Below, in pieces: positions 13,131-23,996 of a stretch of DNA of 64,000 nt. Under the pieces are notes generated by a model, which was given only the letters and a program-made list of their open reading frames with translations, did not search any database and was not told the DNA's origin. Position numbers and translations under genes: made by a program. Source of the stretch: Panorpa germanica (Eukaryota; Arthropoda; Insecta; Mecoptera; Panorpidae); assembly GCA_963678705.1 (NCBI GenBank), contig OY783204.1:25430759-25494758 (forward strand), given 5' to 3'. Numbering within the stretch: the first letter of the stretch is position 1; the number at the start of each line of letters is the position of its first letter.

Positions 13131-13410
13131 TTTTTATTAATAGCATTATTTTTAACGAGGCTATCATTTTTTTTAGTATTATATTCAGTACTTTTGAATA
13201 TTTACTATAATCCAAGCATTTTTTTTTAGTAGCAACGTTGTTAATGAGGCTATTGATATTTTTTTTAGTATTATATTCAATACTTTTGAATATTTGCTAT
13301 AACCTAAGTATTTTTGTAGCATCCTTGTCCATCATTGAAGCTATTAATTTTTTTATAGTATTATATCCAATACTTTTGCATATTTACTATAATATTTTTT
13401 ATAATTGTTT
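13131..13410 (+). repeat. Minisatellite in the retrotransposon leader
   Basis: Three imperfect tandem units of about 90 bp, each with GAGGCTAT (or GAAGCTAT) followed by TTTTTTAGTATTATATTCA and a CTTTTGAATATT-like phrase. It lies in the untranslated leader of the LTR element, between the 5' LTR and the gag-pol ORF. Confidence 0.65.
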
Positions 13411-13703
13411 CCGCAATTATACTAATTTATGTTAATATTTTTTTAGAACAACATCTTTTTTTGAACGAGAGGGAATTTTGAAAAGGAGAAGTAAAGAGCT
13501 GAAGCAGTTAGATAGCAGTCTGTTCAATCAGAGAGACTACCTTCCTGTTACAACTGCGGTGTCTGAGCCCCATCGGAAATTTCCTGTGAGTTACTGTTTT
13601 CGCTAACAATTTTTCCTTGTCAGAATCCTATTTTTCGGAGAGTCGTTTATTGGTACAAAATAATCTTTAGTCTGTATATTATATATAACTTTAATTAAGT
13701 ACA

Positions 13704-16199
13704 ATGGCACCGAACGTTCATTCCCTCACATTAGTTGAGAATACAATCAATCTAATTAATGAGTTTTCAAAAAATTTAGAAGTCCAATCAACATCCTTAA
13801 CAATAGTTGAATTAAAAATCAAAAACTTAGATAAAGCTTGGGTTAAATATAGTAGTATCGTAGAAGCACTGCTTCCAATTCTAAAAAATGAAGAAGCTAC
13901 GGCTATCGTTAGTAAGTCTATGGAAGTTGGAAGTATTTATGACGACACTCTTATTTACTTGTTGAATTATAAGCAAACATTTGAGAATGATACACATATT
14001 GTAGACGACTCAAAAAGCATAGATTCAATAAAAAATCTGAACTTAAGTCCAATGCAACTAACCGTTTTTGATGGAGAATATACTAATTGGCAAAGTTTCA
14101 TGGAATTATTTACAAATTTAATTCGTAATAATAGCAAACTATCAAACATTGAAAAAATGCATTATTTAAAATTAAATTTGACAGGAGAACCACTCAAACT
14201 CATAAAGAATTATCCTTTAACAAACGATAATTATGAAATTGTTTGGAACATCCTTTGTAAACGTTATGATAACAAGGTAGCACTTATTGAAACCTATTTA
14301 AACAATTTGATAAACTACAATGTTATACGTTTAGAATCAGAAACTAATATCAAAAATTTTTTAGACGAAATTAATGAATCGATTAGAGCATTAACCGAGT
14401 TGGGAATATATTCTAATCATTCAGATTTTATTTTTATACATTTTTTAAAGACCAAGTTAGATTTTAACACATTAAAGGAATGGGAAAACAGAAATACTTC
14501 TGAATTACCAACCCTAAATGATTTTACGAATTTTCTTGAAACACGGTGGCGCACTCTAGAAAGAAGAAGGCATGTTGAATTTAAAACAGATTCAAGTCAT
14601 TCTATTTCTAGTAGTGAACCAGTTTCAAGTGAACAATTTGCTAACGAAGTCGAAACAAAATTTAAAACTTTTTTTTGTAACTATTGTAAAAAAAATGGTC
14701 ATTTAGAGAAATATTGTTTTATCAAGAAGGAAAATGCGGATACGGTATATCCTGTCGCGCAAATTAATATTTGTAGGAGAGATACGGTATTTTCAAAACC
14801 TTCTGTTTATTGTAAAAGATCGAGACATCTTGAATCTGATGGTCCTCAAGTATCTTTTACTAAAAATACAAAACAAAATTCACGTTCTTTTTATAATCAC
14901 CATTTACGTAAATTTAATAGTTTAAATAAAAATATTGAGATTAAAGAAATACAAAATACCAATGATATAACAAATTTTAACTGTAACAATGAAAATGTTA
15001 TTGACAAGCAAACAGCTGACACTGTTCAATTCAGAATAGTCGCAGCCAAAGCAAAGACTGTATCATTTTTATTGGACACTGGTTCTCAAATTTCTTTAAT
15101 TAAACAAAATATTTTAAAAAATAATATCAAAATAGATAGTACATCTAAAGTGTTATTAAAGGGAATCTCTGAAGGCACGTCTTATACTTTAGGTTCACTA
15201 AAAACTTCTATAATTTTAGATAGTTCTAGGTCGAAACATACTTTTCAGGTTGTGTCAGAGGATTTCCCCATTAAGCATGATGGAATCATAGGATTAGATA
15301 TTTTACGTACATTTAAAGCAGTAATTAATTTGGAAACAAACAGCGTACAATTCTCACAACATGGCAAAATATTTGAATTACCATTAATAAACATAAACAG
15401 TATTATCGTACCAGCACGTACTAGGAAATTAATTCCTATGTCGGGTTCTACGGTAGGAGTTTGTGTAGCCAAGGAATTGCTACCTGAAGTTTTTTTAGCC
15501 AACGCATTAATTAATCCTGTTAATAATACTTTTTATATATCAATAACTAATTCCTCAGCAAAAGATGTAATACTTGACAATTTTAAACCAGATATTATTC
15601 CAATAAATAAATTTAATTTTTACCATTTTTTGAAAAGAAATCCTAACGATCCTAAAAGATCCTTACGACATCTTTTATTTAATAATATAGATTTTTCAAA
15701 TGTTAATTCAAAATACTTAACAGATTTAATGGAAATCTGTAATAATTTTAATAACATATTTTTTTTCCCGGTAGATAAGTTATCTTGTGCGAGTGCACTG
15801 AGTAACTCACCTAACCCTGTAAACATTAAGCCGCATAGATTATCTCATGCGCATAAAGAAATTGTTGAGAAGCATATTCAAGAACTGTTGGCTAACAACA
15901 TTATTGAAAAATGCGACTCACAGTTTAACGCACCTCTGTTAATGGTACCTAAAAAAGCAGATGTGTCGGGGAACAAACAATTTTGCGTTGTAATCGACTA
16001 TCGTAAACTTAATGAACAGACGACAAGTGATGTTTATACTTTGCCTCTCGTACATGACATACTAGACCAATTTAGTGGTGCAAAATATTCTTCTACGATT
16101 GATTTAGCTACAAATAAATTTACTAGTAATAAACCAAAATTTAAATTAAATTTTGATAGAAGGGTCAATCCTTTTTTTCACCTAGAAAGTATACGGTAG
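13704..16199 (+). pseudogene. gag-pol fossil ORF of the LTR element
   Basis: An 831-codon open frame. By approximate residue: a gag-like domain resembling DUF1759 (about 110-210, with FDGEYTNWQSF), a zinc knuckle CNYCKKNGHLEKYC (about 325-338), a retroviral-type aspartic protease around LLDTGSQ (about 455), and the first part of a Ty3/gypsy-type reverse transcriptase (about 710-800, with VVIDYRKLNE and STIDLAT). Later pol domains are not recognised. It is treated here as a broken, non-functional copy. Confidence 0.85.
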
Positions 16200-16515
16200 T
16201 TAATAGGAATAGATTGAAGAGATTTTGTACCAATGAATAAAACCTTGACGAATAAGATGGATTTTGTCAGGGATGATTGTTTTGTGAAGCAGTGTTAACT
16301 CTATACGATGGGATCAGAATCGTTGTCGACACTTTGCTTCTCTTTTTGTTTTTTTTCCAGAATTGTAACTCGTATATTTTGTTTTTATACGTGTCCCTTT
16401 TTTTTTGGAAGGGGGTGTTGCGATAGTACGACATCGTCCTATCTTCCTTTTTCTTTTTCTTGGAAAGAAACGCATATGTTTGTTTAATATGCGTTCCTTT
16501 TCTAGGGTTGAAGGG

Positions 16516-17306
16516 TGTTGTAAGTACGCATAAGTCGTACTTATCCTTCCTATTTTTAATATAAATGTTATTTATTTTATAAGAATTATATTATGTTATC
16601 TTTAATTTTAGTATTAATATTGTAACAAATAATTGTTTAAAGTTAGCGCTTGTAAACATTGACTCTGGTCTGTGGATATTTTATATTGTTATTTAATTTT
16701 TGGCAACACTGAACTAGTATTGTATGATGTAAAGTTAACAAATAAATTGTTAATATACCGTTTTGTACTGGAGTCAAAAAGCCAGTCTTCTCGTGAGTCT
16801 CAACCAAGTGTTTACTAATTGTACTTCGTTCGTACAATACTCCAATTGTAACATCTAAGTATTCAATAGTGAGCACATTTTAACTATTAATCAAATTATA
16901 ACACTATAGAATTACATTTTGTTTTATATCTGTCATCTTCGTTAATCTAATAAAATACTATTGTAATTAAGTAAGCAGATATAATATTACAACGAATAAA
17001 TGATATATTTTAATAAAAGTGTTTGTATTAATAGTAATAAAAAGATACTAATTGTTCAACCGTCGTATGTCGCAACGAGGTTACTTTAGACCGCTCAAGT
17101 ATTCTCTAATTGCAACAATACACCGTCTTAACAAGAATCTTATTAATCATCTTAAAAGAGTTAATTCTTATCAACGTGAGTAATTCAAGAAGGTGGATGA
17201 TCGTCAAACTGAAGAATCTACTTCCAGAAACTAGCAACACTGCGTGATGTATTAGCAAGCTGAGTAATCTCCTTTTAGAACGACAATCCGACCTCTTTTT
17301 ACAACA
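16516..17306 (+). repeat. 3' LTR of the retrotransposon
   Basis: About 791 bp, the partner of 11868-12690. It is preceded by a purine tract. Confidence 0.88.
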
Positions 17307-18248
17307 TTGATGTCAGGTGTAACATCCGCCTTCGAATAAACTTACAACAATACATTGAAAATAGATTTGAAGAGGAATTCATCAGTGTTATCAGTTATCG
17401 CTTTATCTAAATTTCTCAAGAGTATCTCGTTCAATTATTTAGTAAACAAGTTTGAAAGGTCTTTAATTATATTTATCACCAATTAATTAAATATTATCTT
17501 CTCCATTTAATATAATATGTAAATCAAATCAAATCAAAAAAATGTCAGCAAAAGACTGCGTGAACTCAAGGTTATATGTGCTAATTTTAGAAAGAAGTGA
17601 AAAACGTAATACTGATTTTAAAATGATAATAGAATCCAAGGTTCTTTTGCACATCTGTCTTCTGTTATCAGATCAAATCTTTCATAATTTAGAATCTGTA
17701 TGAGATTCACTTCAACACAATATTTATTTTAATAAAACTATAGTTTAATTGTTTCTTTTAAATGAAAAGATTCGAGAAGAATAGAAAACAAAATGGTTTT
17801 TAAACTTTAAAATACACAATGTTTAAAATCATAAATAAAAAAGAGGTTCAAGAAAGTATTAATAAAAATAAATATAACACTTTATGAGTACAGCAAAAAA
17901 CAAAACGCAACGTCCTTGAAGGCCGGTGCAACAACGAGAAACATGGTTGGATTCATACTTAAAGAAAATAATTAAAATTTAATTGATAAAAAAGTAAAAC
18001 TAAATGCAACCCTGACAAAGTTTTATTTAGTGCTGTTTTTAAATTTATAAATAGATTCATTCAAATAAATAGTAGTAGTAAATGAAGTAGAGAAAAGAAT
18101 TCCATTCATACAGGAAGTAGAGGCACCATTTATTTATAAATGTAAACTTTGCTTTATTTGCTATATTTAAATTTAAATTATATTAAAATTTGTAATTGAT
18201 TTTTTATATAAATGTCTTGGTTTAGGAGATATCAGCCTATTATACAAT
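17307..18248. other. Intergenic with relic of lipase flank duplication
   Basis: No gene seen. About 18100-18240 resembles 8505-8760, the spacer between L3 and L4 (shared phrases GGAAGTAGAGGCA and TTTATTTGCTATATTTAAATT), so this is probably the leftover flank of a duplicated and lost lipase unit. Confidence 0.5.
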
Positions 18249-19029
18249 GGGATTGTGTCCTCATTTTTTAGTGGTCGATTTTTCAATTGTTGATTGAAAT
18301 TGATGTTAATAAATGTGTATTGGCGTGTCTATTTTATTAAATATCTAAATGCTGACAGAGATATAGCAATTAAAAGTTTGAATTGTAGTTTTAGCGCTAG
18401 AAATGGTCTGCCATATTTGTATGACGTGAAATGCATTTTAACGTCAGTTATTTGTTGAGTAGTTCAGTGCTGTGGTAATATTTTGTAGCTATTGGTAGTC
18501 GAAATAATCAAGTCAAGTCAAAGAATAATAGGTGTTTATTTTATTTAACCCTGCTAAGACAGACATAATTGAAATTTGATTGTTCCTTGAAATAGCTGTA
18601 AATAATATTTGATATTTGATATATAAATACATATAGCAGAGATTTATGAGCTGTAAGGTTGGTAACCTTACACAAGGATTGTGCTGTCACATGCACTTGG
18701 AATGTGTACAACGTTGAATGTCTTTAATAATGTAAGAGAAAAATTGACTTTTTGAATTTTAAATATCTCCTAACATACAAGGAGTTACTAAAAAATAATT
18801 AAACAGATGATGTTCTAGTAACCCACTTTATCAATATGTAGTACACTTTTATAGAAATTAAGGTATAGGACACAAGCCCATTAAAGAGACAAAATGACTT
18901 TTTTAATTGTTAATATCTCCTGAAATATAAGGAGTTATTAACAAATAATTGAACATTTGAGGTTCTAGTAACCCACTTTATCAATATATAGTACACTTTT
19001 ATAGAAATTAAGACATAGGACACAAGCCC
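18249..19029 (+). mobile_element. MITE family A, copy A2, with a repeated 3' end
   Basis: A complete A element at 18249-18879 is followed at once by a second copy of its last ~150 bp (about 18880-19029), so the GGACACAAGCCC terminus occurs twice. The junction lies at a TTAAAGAGA phrase that is also internal to the element. Confidence 0.85.
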
Positions 19030-19323
19030 ATTAGAAAATGGTATGTTGTTTCTTTAATTATTAAAGATATTACTTATATCTTCTTTATCTGTGAACATTA
19101 AAGAACATTGAACGCCACTGGTTATTGCAAATTTAATCACGCAAAATATTGTTGATATTTTAGATCTTTGCCACTACAGATAAAAATAATCGCAACCATT
19201 TTGTAATACAGATAAATGGCATCGTAAAATATTTTGATTTATATTTTGGATTGTTGGTCTTTTGAACATCCGTGTCTAAAATCCATTTATTGTCTTCAAG
19301 GAAAATGAAGATGCTTATCAAAT

Positions 19324-19335
19324 TATATATATAAA
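19324..19335 (+). promoter_or_regulatory. TATA box of lipase L5
   Basis: A TATATATATAAA run about 45-50 bp before the L5 start codon. Confidence 0.5.
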
Positions 19336-19376
19336 CTTGAAATCCACATGGTTTAGCATAAGTTTCGGTAGCAGCA

Positions 19377-21498
19377 ATGAATACTCATATAATCAGTTTA
19401 ATCGTCCTCGTGGGAATTGCTGCAGGTAAGGATAATATCTCCATCATTTAAATTTCCTTAAGGTTACATTTCTTTAATGAAATATTCAACTAATTTTAGT
19501 GAGCAGTAACACCATCCCTCGATTACAATACCACGAAGGTCAAGAATGGATGCTGATGCCAGATGGAGAAGGAAAGATCCACCTCGTTAACTTGAAAGAT
19601 ACAGGTACAGGAAACGAAAGATTCGATGCAGAAGAAGAAGTCCTTTTTGATCTGTATACCAGGTAAAATATGAAATAATGTTTTCCAAAACTGTCATACT
19701 TTCTATTTCCATTTTTTACTGATGTTTCTACCCCTATTGCAGAAGTAATCTTCAAACTCCTTTTCGTTTGAACACTAGGGATGTTAATAATATTAGAGAT
19801 TCTCCATTTAACATGAATCACATGACAATCGTTATTTGTCACGGCTGGAATAACAATGGACAAAGCGATGTTAACGTCGACATTAGAACAGGTATATGAG
19901 CAATCCATTTCCATTCTATATCATCTCTTTATTCTTAGCTAGCTTCAATAATAATAATAAAATAGAAAAGAGAACCTTACACTCTAGCATTCATCTTAAG
20001 ATGAAACGATACTTGGCCATTTTTTCTCGCGAAATATAGATGGCGATACTATACAGCAGGTTAAATATTATCAAAAAACCGTGTTTTTTATGTTTAAATC
20101 GTTTTATGTAAGTAACTATAAACGCGAATCAAAATCTGAAGCTGCAATTAGTTAGATGAATAACGTATCTACATTCCATATATTCCAAATTCCATATGAC
20201 TGGGTTTGTCATAAATAAAGGTTATAAAATTTATGACAAACCCTTAGAAATGTTACCAGTCATATAAAAATTGGAATTGAACTAGAAAATATAGCAATAT
20301 TCATTTCCAAAACTTATTTTTGCGGTTCCGACTCATGAAAAGTCAGTGGAAGACAGCTTAAAATGCAGATACGTTATTCATCTAACTAATTGCAGCTTTA
20401 GATTTTGATTCGCGTTTATAGATACTTACATAAAACGATTTAAACATAAAAACATTGTTTTTTGATAATATGTAACCTGCTTTATAATATCGTCATCTAT
20501 ATTTCGCGAGAAAAAATGGCCAAGTATCGTTTCACCTTAAAACAAAATATTTGAAATCTAACCTTGTGGTCTAAATTACTATATTCTATGCGTTCGTCTT
20601 TCTTGTCTTAATATAGTTTTCCATCCTTTTCTCGTTCCATCCTCATTGCCTTTTACCTTCGAACATTTTTCGATAGTCTACATACTTTGTTCTCTTCTTA
20701 GAGCACCTTTATTTATAGATAACCATATTAACTAGTCTTTTTCACCTCTTCCAGCTTACCATGCTGTAGGAGAGTTCAATGTGATCGTGGTTGATTGGTC
20801 AGCGGGAGCAAATACTCTTTATACCTTATCCAGAGGCTACGTCCGGGAAGTAGGTCCACGAGTAGGACGTTTCATAGATTTCCTAGAAGATGCAGGAGTT
20901 GATTTAAACAGGGTACATTTAGTAGGACACAGTTTGGGCGCTCACATTGTGGGATTAGCATCTGCATCAGCCAGAGGTTCTCCAAGTGGTGTAACTGGTC
21001 TAGATCCAGCCTTACCACTATTTTCAATAGATCGTCCAGACGAAAGAATTAATGAAAATTCTGCAAGATATGTTGAAATTATTCATACGAATGGAGGACT
21101 TCTTGGATTCATGGATCCTGTTGGACAAGCTGATTTCTATCCTAATGGGGGATCGTCACAACCTGGGTGCGGCATTGATATTGCAGGAATCTGCGCCCAT
21201 GCACGGTCTCATGAATTCTACGCTGACTCCATAAGGCTTCACACCTGGCCGTTTAGATCCACAAGATGTGGAGGTTTCGAGGAAATTGGCAAAAATAACT
21301 GCGTGTCTTCAGGACCCACTGCAGATATGGGAGGCATTGATGTAAATCATGGGTTAGTATTCAAATTTAAAGTTTGCATAATTCAATATTTATCTGATTT
21401 GTAAATTAGTTTTGATTGTTAAATTTTACCTTATTTTCAGGGAATCTGGTATCTTCCACGTAGTCACAGCTAGTTCTCGTCCATTTGCTCTTGGTTAA
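19377..21498 (+). CDS. Lipase L5, insect neutral lipase / phospholipase A1 family
   Basis: Complete five-exon gene, 338 aa: 19377-19425, 19500-19662, 19743-19891, 20755-21352, 21441-21498. The signal peptide starts MNTHIISLIVLVG. Catalytic motifs: VGHSLGAH, GLDPALP, CAHARS; the lid has seven residues (GIDIAGI). Exon 4 (598 bp) fuses what are three exons in L2/L3, so this is the most intron-poor member. Intron 3 (863 bp) is enlarged by a foldback transposon. It ends PFALG, close to the PFA-x-G ending of L6 and L7. First of the rightward arm and, with L6, of the subgroup with GAN in the strand after the DW motif. Confidence 0.93.
20000..20536. mobile_element. Family D foldback MITE in L5 intron 3
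   Basis: A 537-bp element flanked by TTAA (19996-19999 and 20537-20540), as in piggyBac-like elements. The arms are about 170-190 bp inverted repeats beginning GATGAAACGATACTTGGCC and ending GGCCAAGTATCGTTTCACC. The centre holds a second palindrome (GGGTTTGTCATAAAT and its reverse complement). No ORF. It can fold into one long hairpin when the intron is transcribed. Confidence 0.8.
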
Positions 21499-21620
21499 CA
21501 ATAATAAAGCAATTATTAATTATAATTAGTTATTTAATTAATATGTACAAAGATGTTGTATTTGAATGTTATACATTTATATAATGCATAAAATATTTTA
21601 TATATAGTTACAAAAATTAT

Positions 21621-21915
21621 GACTTTTTTATATTATTATTATTTTATTTTAATGTGTTTGCCATTTGGCACTACATTCTTGTGCCTTAACTCATTTATTT
21701 ACATGTCATTGCGCTTAATTCAATTTTGATCCTTATTAAATCTAAACATTCTCATTCCTTCCAAACGAAAAAAAATATATAAATTTATCCTTATAAAAAT
21801 AAAAACAAAACTGCTACTGCTATTGCTTCGCTCCTCCTGCTACTCACCCTTCTGTTTGTACTCTGCCATTCCTTCTCTTTTCCTAATCTAAATCTGACAA
21901 TCCTTCTCCTGTTTT
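21621..21915 (-). mobile_element. LINE 3' fragment 1
   Basis: On the minus strand it ends in a (TAATAA)-type tail, preceded by a GTGCCAAATGGCA motif. The part near 21840-21915 matches the ORF2 3' region of the neighbouring copy. 5'-truncated. Confidence 0.5.
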
Positions 21916-21919
21916 TTGT

Positions 21920-22603
21920 GACTTTTTTATATTATTATTATTTATTATTAATTGTGTGCCTTTCGGCTTTACAATCTACCGTATTCTATTTCTTAATACA
22001 TTTCATTCCTATATACATTCAAACTTAAAACTAAACTTTATTAATTTTATTTAAAACTAATTATTTACTTAAAACTAAACTTTATTTATTTATTAAAACT
22101 AAAAAAATATTTTAGACTTTTACTACTTCCAAAAGTGCTTTCTGCTTCTTCTTCTCTTGACCCTCTCTCTTCATGTTCCCCATGAAAACCAGATAACGAG
22201 ATTATCATTTATTGCAATGTTTTTCATTCCTTTTCTCTATTTTCCCCATCCACCTCTTTCCTTCACTTTCTTTCCCTTTAATAACTGCACAATATTCTTC
22301 TCGCTCATTACTTTTTCCTTACAAGAAAACTTAATGTGCTCCAGTGTTTCTATCTCCGTTCCGCACACTCTACACATTTTTTCCTCTCTATTTGCCCAGT
22401 ATCTGTTTCCTTTCTCCTCGTGTCCCAATCTAAATCTGGCAATCCTTCTCATGTTTTTTGTGTCTTTTTCTCTTAAGTAATGCGGTATCTCTCTCTTCCA
22501 AATTCTTTTATATCTTGTGTTGTAATTGCTCTTCTTGATTTTTTCCATTCTTTCCTGTTGCTGTATCTCCTTGTCCCTTCTCCTTAGCTCATCTTCCACG
22601 CTT
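21920..22603 (-). mobile_element. LINE 3' fragment 2 with ORF2 C-terminus
   Basis: Minus-strand, 5'-truncated non-LTR retrotransposon. The open frame at 22237-22599 encodes the carboxy end of ORF2, with a CRVCGTEIETLEHIKFSC zinc motif typical of the C-terminus of Jockey/R1/I-type LINEs, preceded by a basic, charged stretch. A 3' UTR with GCCGAAAGGCACACAATT and a TTATTA-type tail follows. The 5' side is cut off by MITE B2. Confidence 0.75.
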
Positions 22604-22856
22604 CCCAGTAAACATTTTGGAGCATTTTGGAGTCACTTTGACATCATATTGGAGATGCGTATGATTTTTTTGTCATGAAAGAGTTCATTTATAGTTCAGT
22701 TTCTCACAATCGTTCATATGAAATGTCTGTTTTATCGGCTACAGATGACGAAACCACTCCACCTGTCGGAATACAAATGAAGACAAAGTTGATGCGAACT
22801 ATAATTGAAGTGAAATAGTGATAGAAACGTCACAAAATAGGGCACTTCACTAAATA
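22604..22856. mobile_element. MITE family B, copy B2 (one end lost)
   Basis: Starts CCCAGTAAACATTTTGG and runs in the opposite orientation to B1. Its far end is replaced by the start of B3, so the two elements lie head to tail. It interrupts LINE sequence. Confidence 0.65.
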
Positions 22857-23231
22857 CCCAGTAAACAATTTGGTGAAGTGTCCTATTTGGTGAAGTTCGA
22901 GTCACTCGTACAATTCTATTCTAACGCTTTACAAGTTCTCTACCTGTCACAGATTTTGTGTTAGTTTTTCATAATAATATTCTTTCTTTTTCCAACATCA
23001 TTCAATAAGTATTTCTGTTTCTTTCCCACATGGGTATATTTTTATTATCCGGTCATAAATCATAAACCTACTCCGCTTTTAATTCAGCAGTGAACTGTCG
23101 TTGCAATGTCTGTAGCTCATAAAAAGGACCTTTCCTATGAACGACTGAATAGAAAACGAACACGTTCCAGACAAAAAATTCATGATATGTAATAGAAATT
23201 AAGTAGAATTTACTCCAAAATGTTTACTGGG
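22857..23231. mobile_element. MITE family B, copy B3
   Basis: A 375-bp element, CCCAGTAAACAATTTGG to CCAAAATGTTTACTGGG, flanked by TA. The interior differs from B1/B2 apart from the ends. Confidence 0.65.
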
Positions 23232-23244
23232 TATTTACTGGGTT

Positions 23245-23410
23245 ACTATCTTCTTCTCACATGAAAACTTAATGTGCTCCAATTCCGTTCCGCACATCCT
23301 TTTTCTCGCTATTCGCCCAGTATCTGTTTCCTTTCTCCTCGTTTCTCAATCTAAATCTGACAATCCTTCTCATGTTTTTTGTGACCTTTTTATATTAAAT
23401 ACCGTTGAAT
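23245..23410 (-). mobile_element. LINE 3' fragment 3
   Basis: Resembles the ORF2 end of the fragment at 21920-22603 (shared GAAAACTTAATGTGCTCC and CAATCCTTCTCATGTTTTTTG on the plus strand) but carries small deletions, so it is an independent or separately decayed copy. Confidence 0.5.
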
Positions 23411-23944
23411 ATACCTAATATGTGTTAAGTAAACACTTTTACCTAATATACAAAGTTTTGTGACATATTTAATAGTTTTCTGAAAGATATTTAAAATTAA
23501 AATAGAGTTTATTCAGCGATGTAGTATTTCACAATTAGTTTAGTCCTCTACTTCTACAATATGAAATTTTATAAGGAATGGATTTTTAAAATTGCATCAG
23601 TAGAATTAGAATATCCAAATAATAAAACTACAGATCCTTTTTCACTTTTATTGAAACAACCAGAGATTCTAACATAACCTCTTTTCTAATCAATAACATA
23701 ACTGAGTGATAGCGTAAGATCCATATCTCTAAATTACTTTTTTGACACTAAAAAGTGGGCCAATCGCATGAACTCATACAAACATCTGAACTGGTAAAGT
23801 CATATCTTCCTTATGATTGTGTTATTCGGAGATTCAATCAAAATAAACGAAAGACGTCCACATTGACGTCCTAATCTAAATCACTACGTTTGATGAATTA
23901 CATCAAGGAGAGATAACCACTCGGAAGATTCTTATCGTACCTAT
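23411..23944. other. Intergenic upstream of L6
   Basis: AT-rich spacer with no ORF or repeat that I can support. Confidence 0.5.
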
Positions 23945-23951
23945 TATAAAA
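23945..23951 (+). promoter_or_regulatory. TATA box of lipase L6
   Basis: TATAAAA 46 bp upstream of the L6 start codon. Confidence 0.6.
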
Positions 23952-23996
23952 TGAGCATACCCGTGTCTTTTTTTTATTCTAAATTAAAATTTAACA

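Larger units (their letters stand above)
11868..17306 (+). mobile_element. LTR retrotransposon fossil (Ty3/gypsy-like reverse transcriptase)
   Basis: A 5.4-kb element with direct LTRs of about 800 bp (11868-12690 and 16516-17306), each beginning TGTTGTAAG and ending TTACAACA. Just inside the left LTR is a TGGTGTCAGATGTG primer-binding-like site; a purine tract (GGGTTGAAGGG) precedes the right LTR. The internal ORF carries a gag-like region, zinc knuckle, aspartic protease and an amino-terminal piece of reverse transcriptase. RNase H, integrase and envelope are not recognised, so the copy is broken, with at least one break in pol. Over most of their length the LTRs look identical, with more differences near their 3' ends, so the insertion looks young. 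TTGAT occurs just outside both ends and may be the target duplication, offset by two bases on the left. Confidence 0.9.

Noticed and set aside
13238-13435. 65-codon ORF in the retrotransposon leader
   Set aside because: Made by the AT-rich minisatellite units.
22157-22480. 107-codon plus-strand ORF
   Set aside because: Antisense shadow of the LINE ORF2 fragment on the minus strand.
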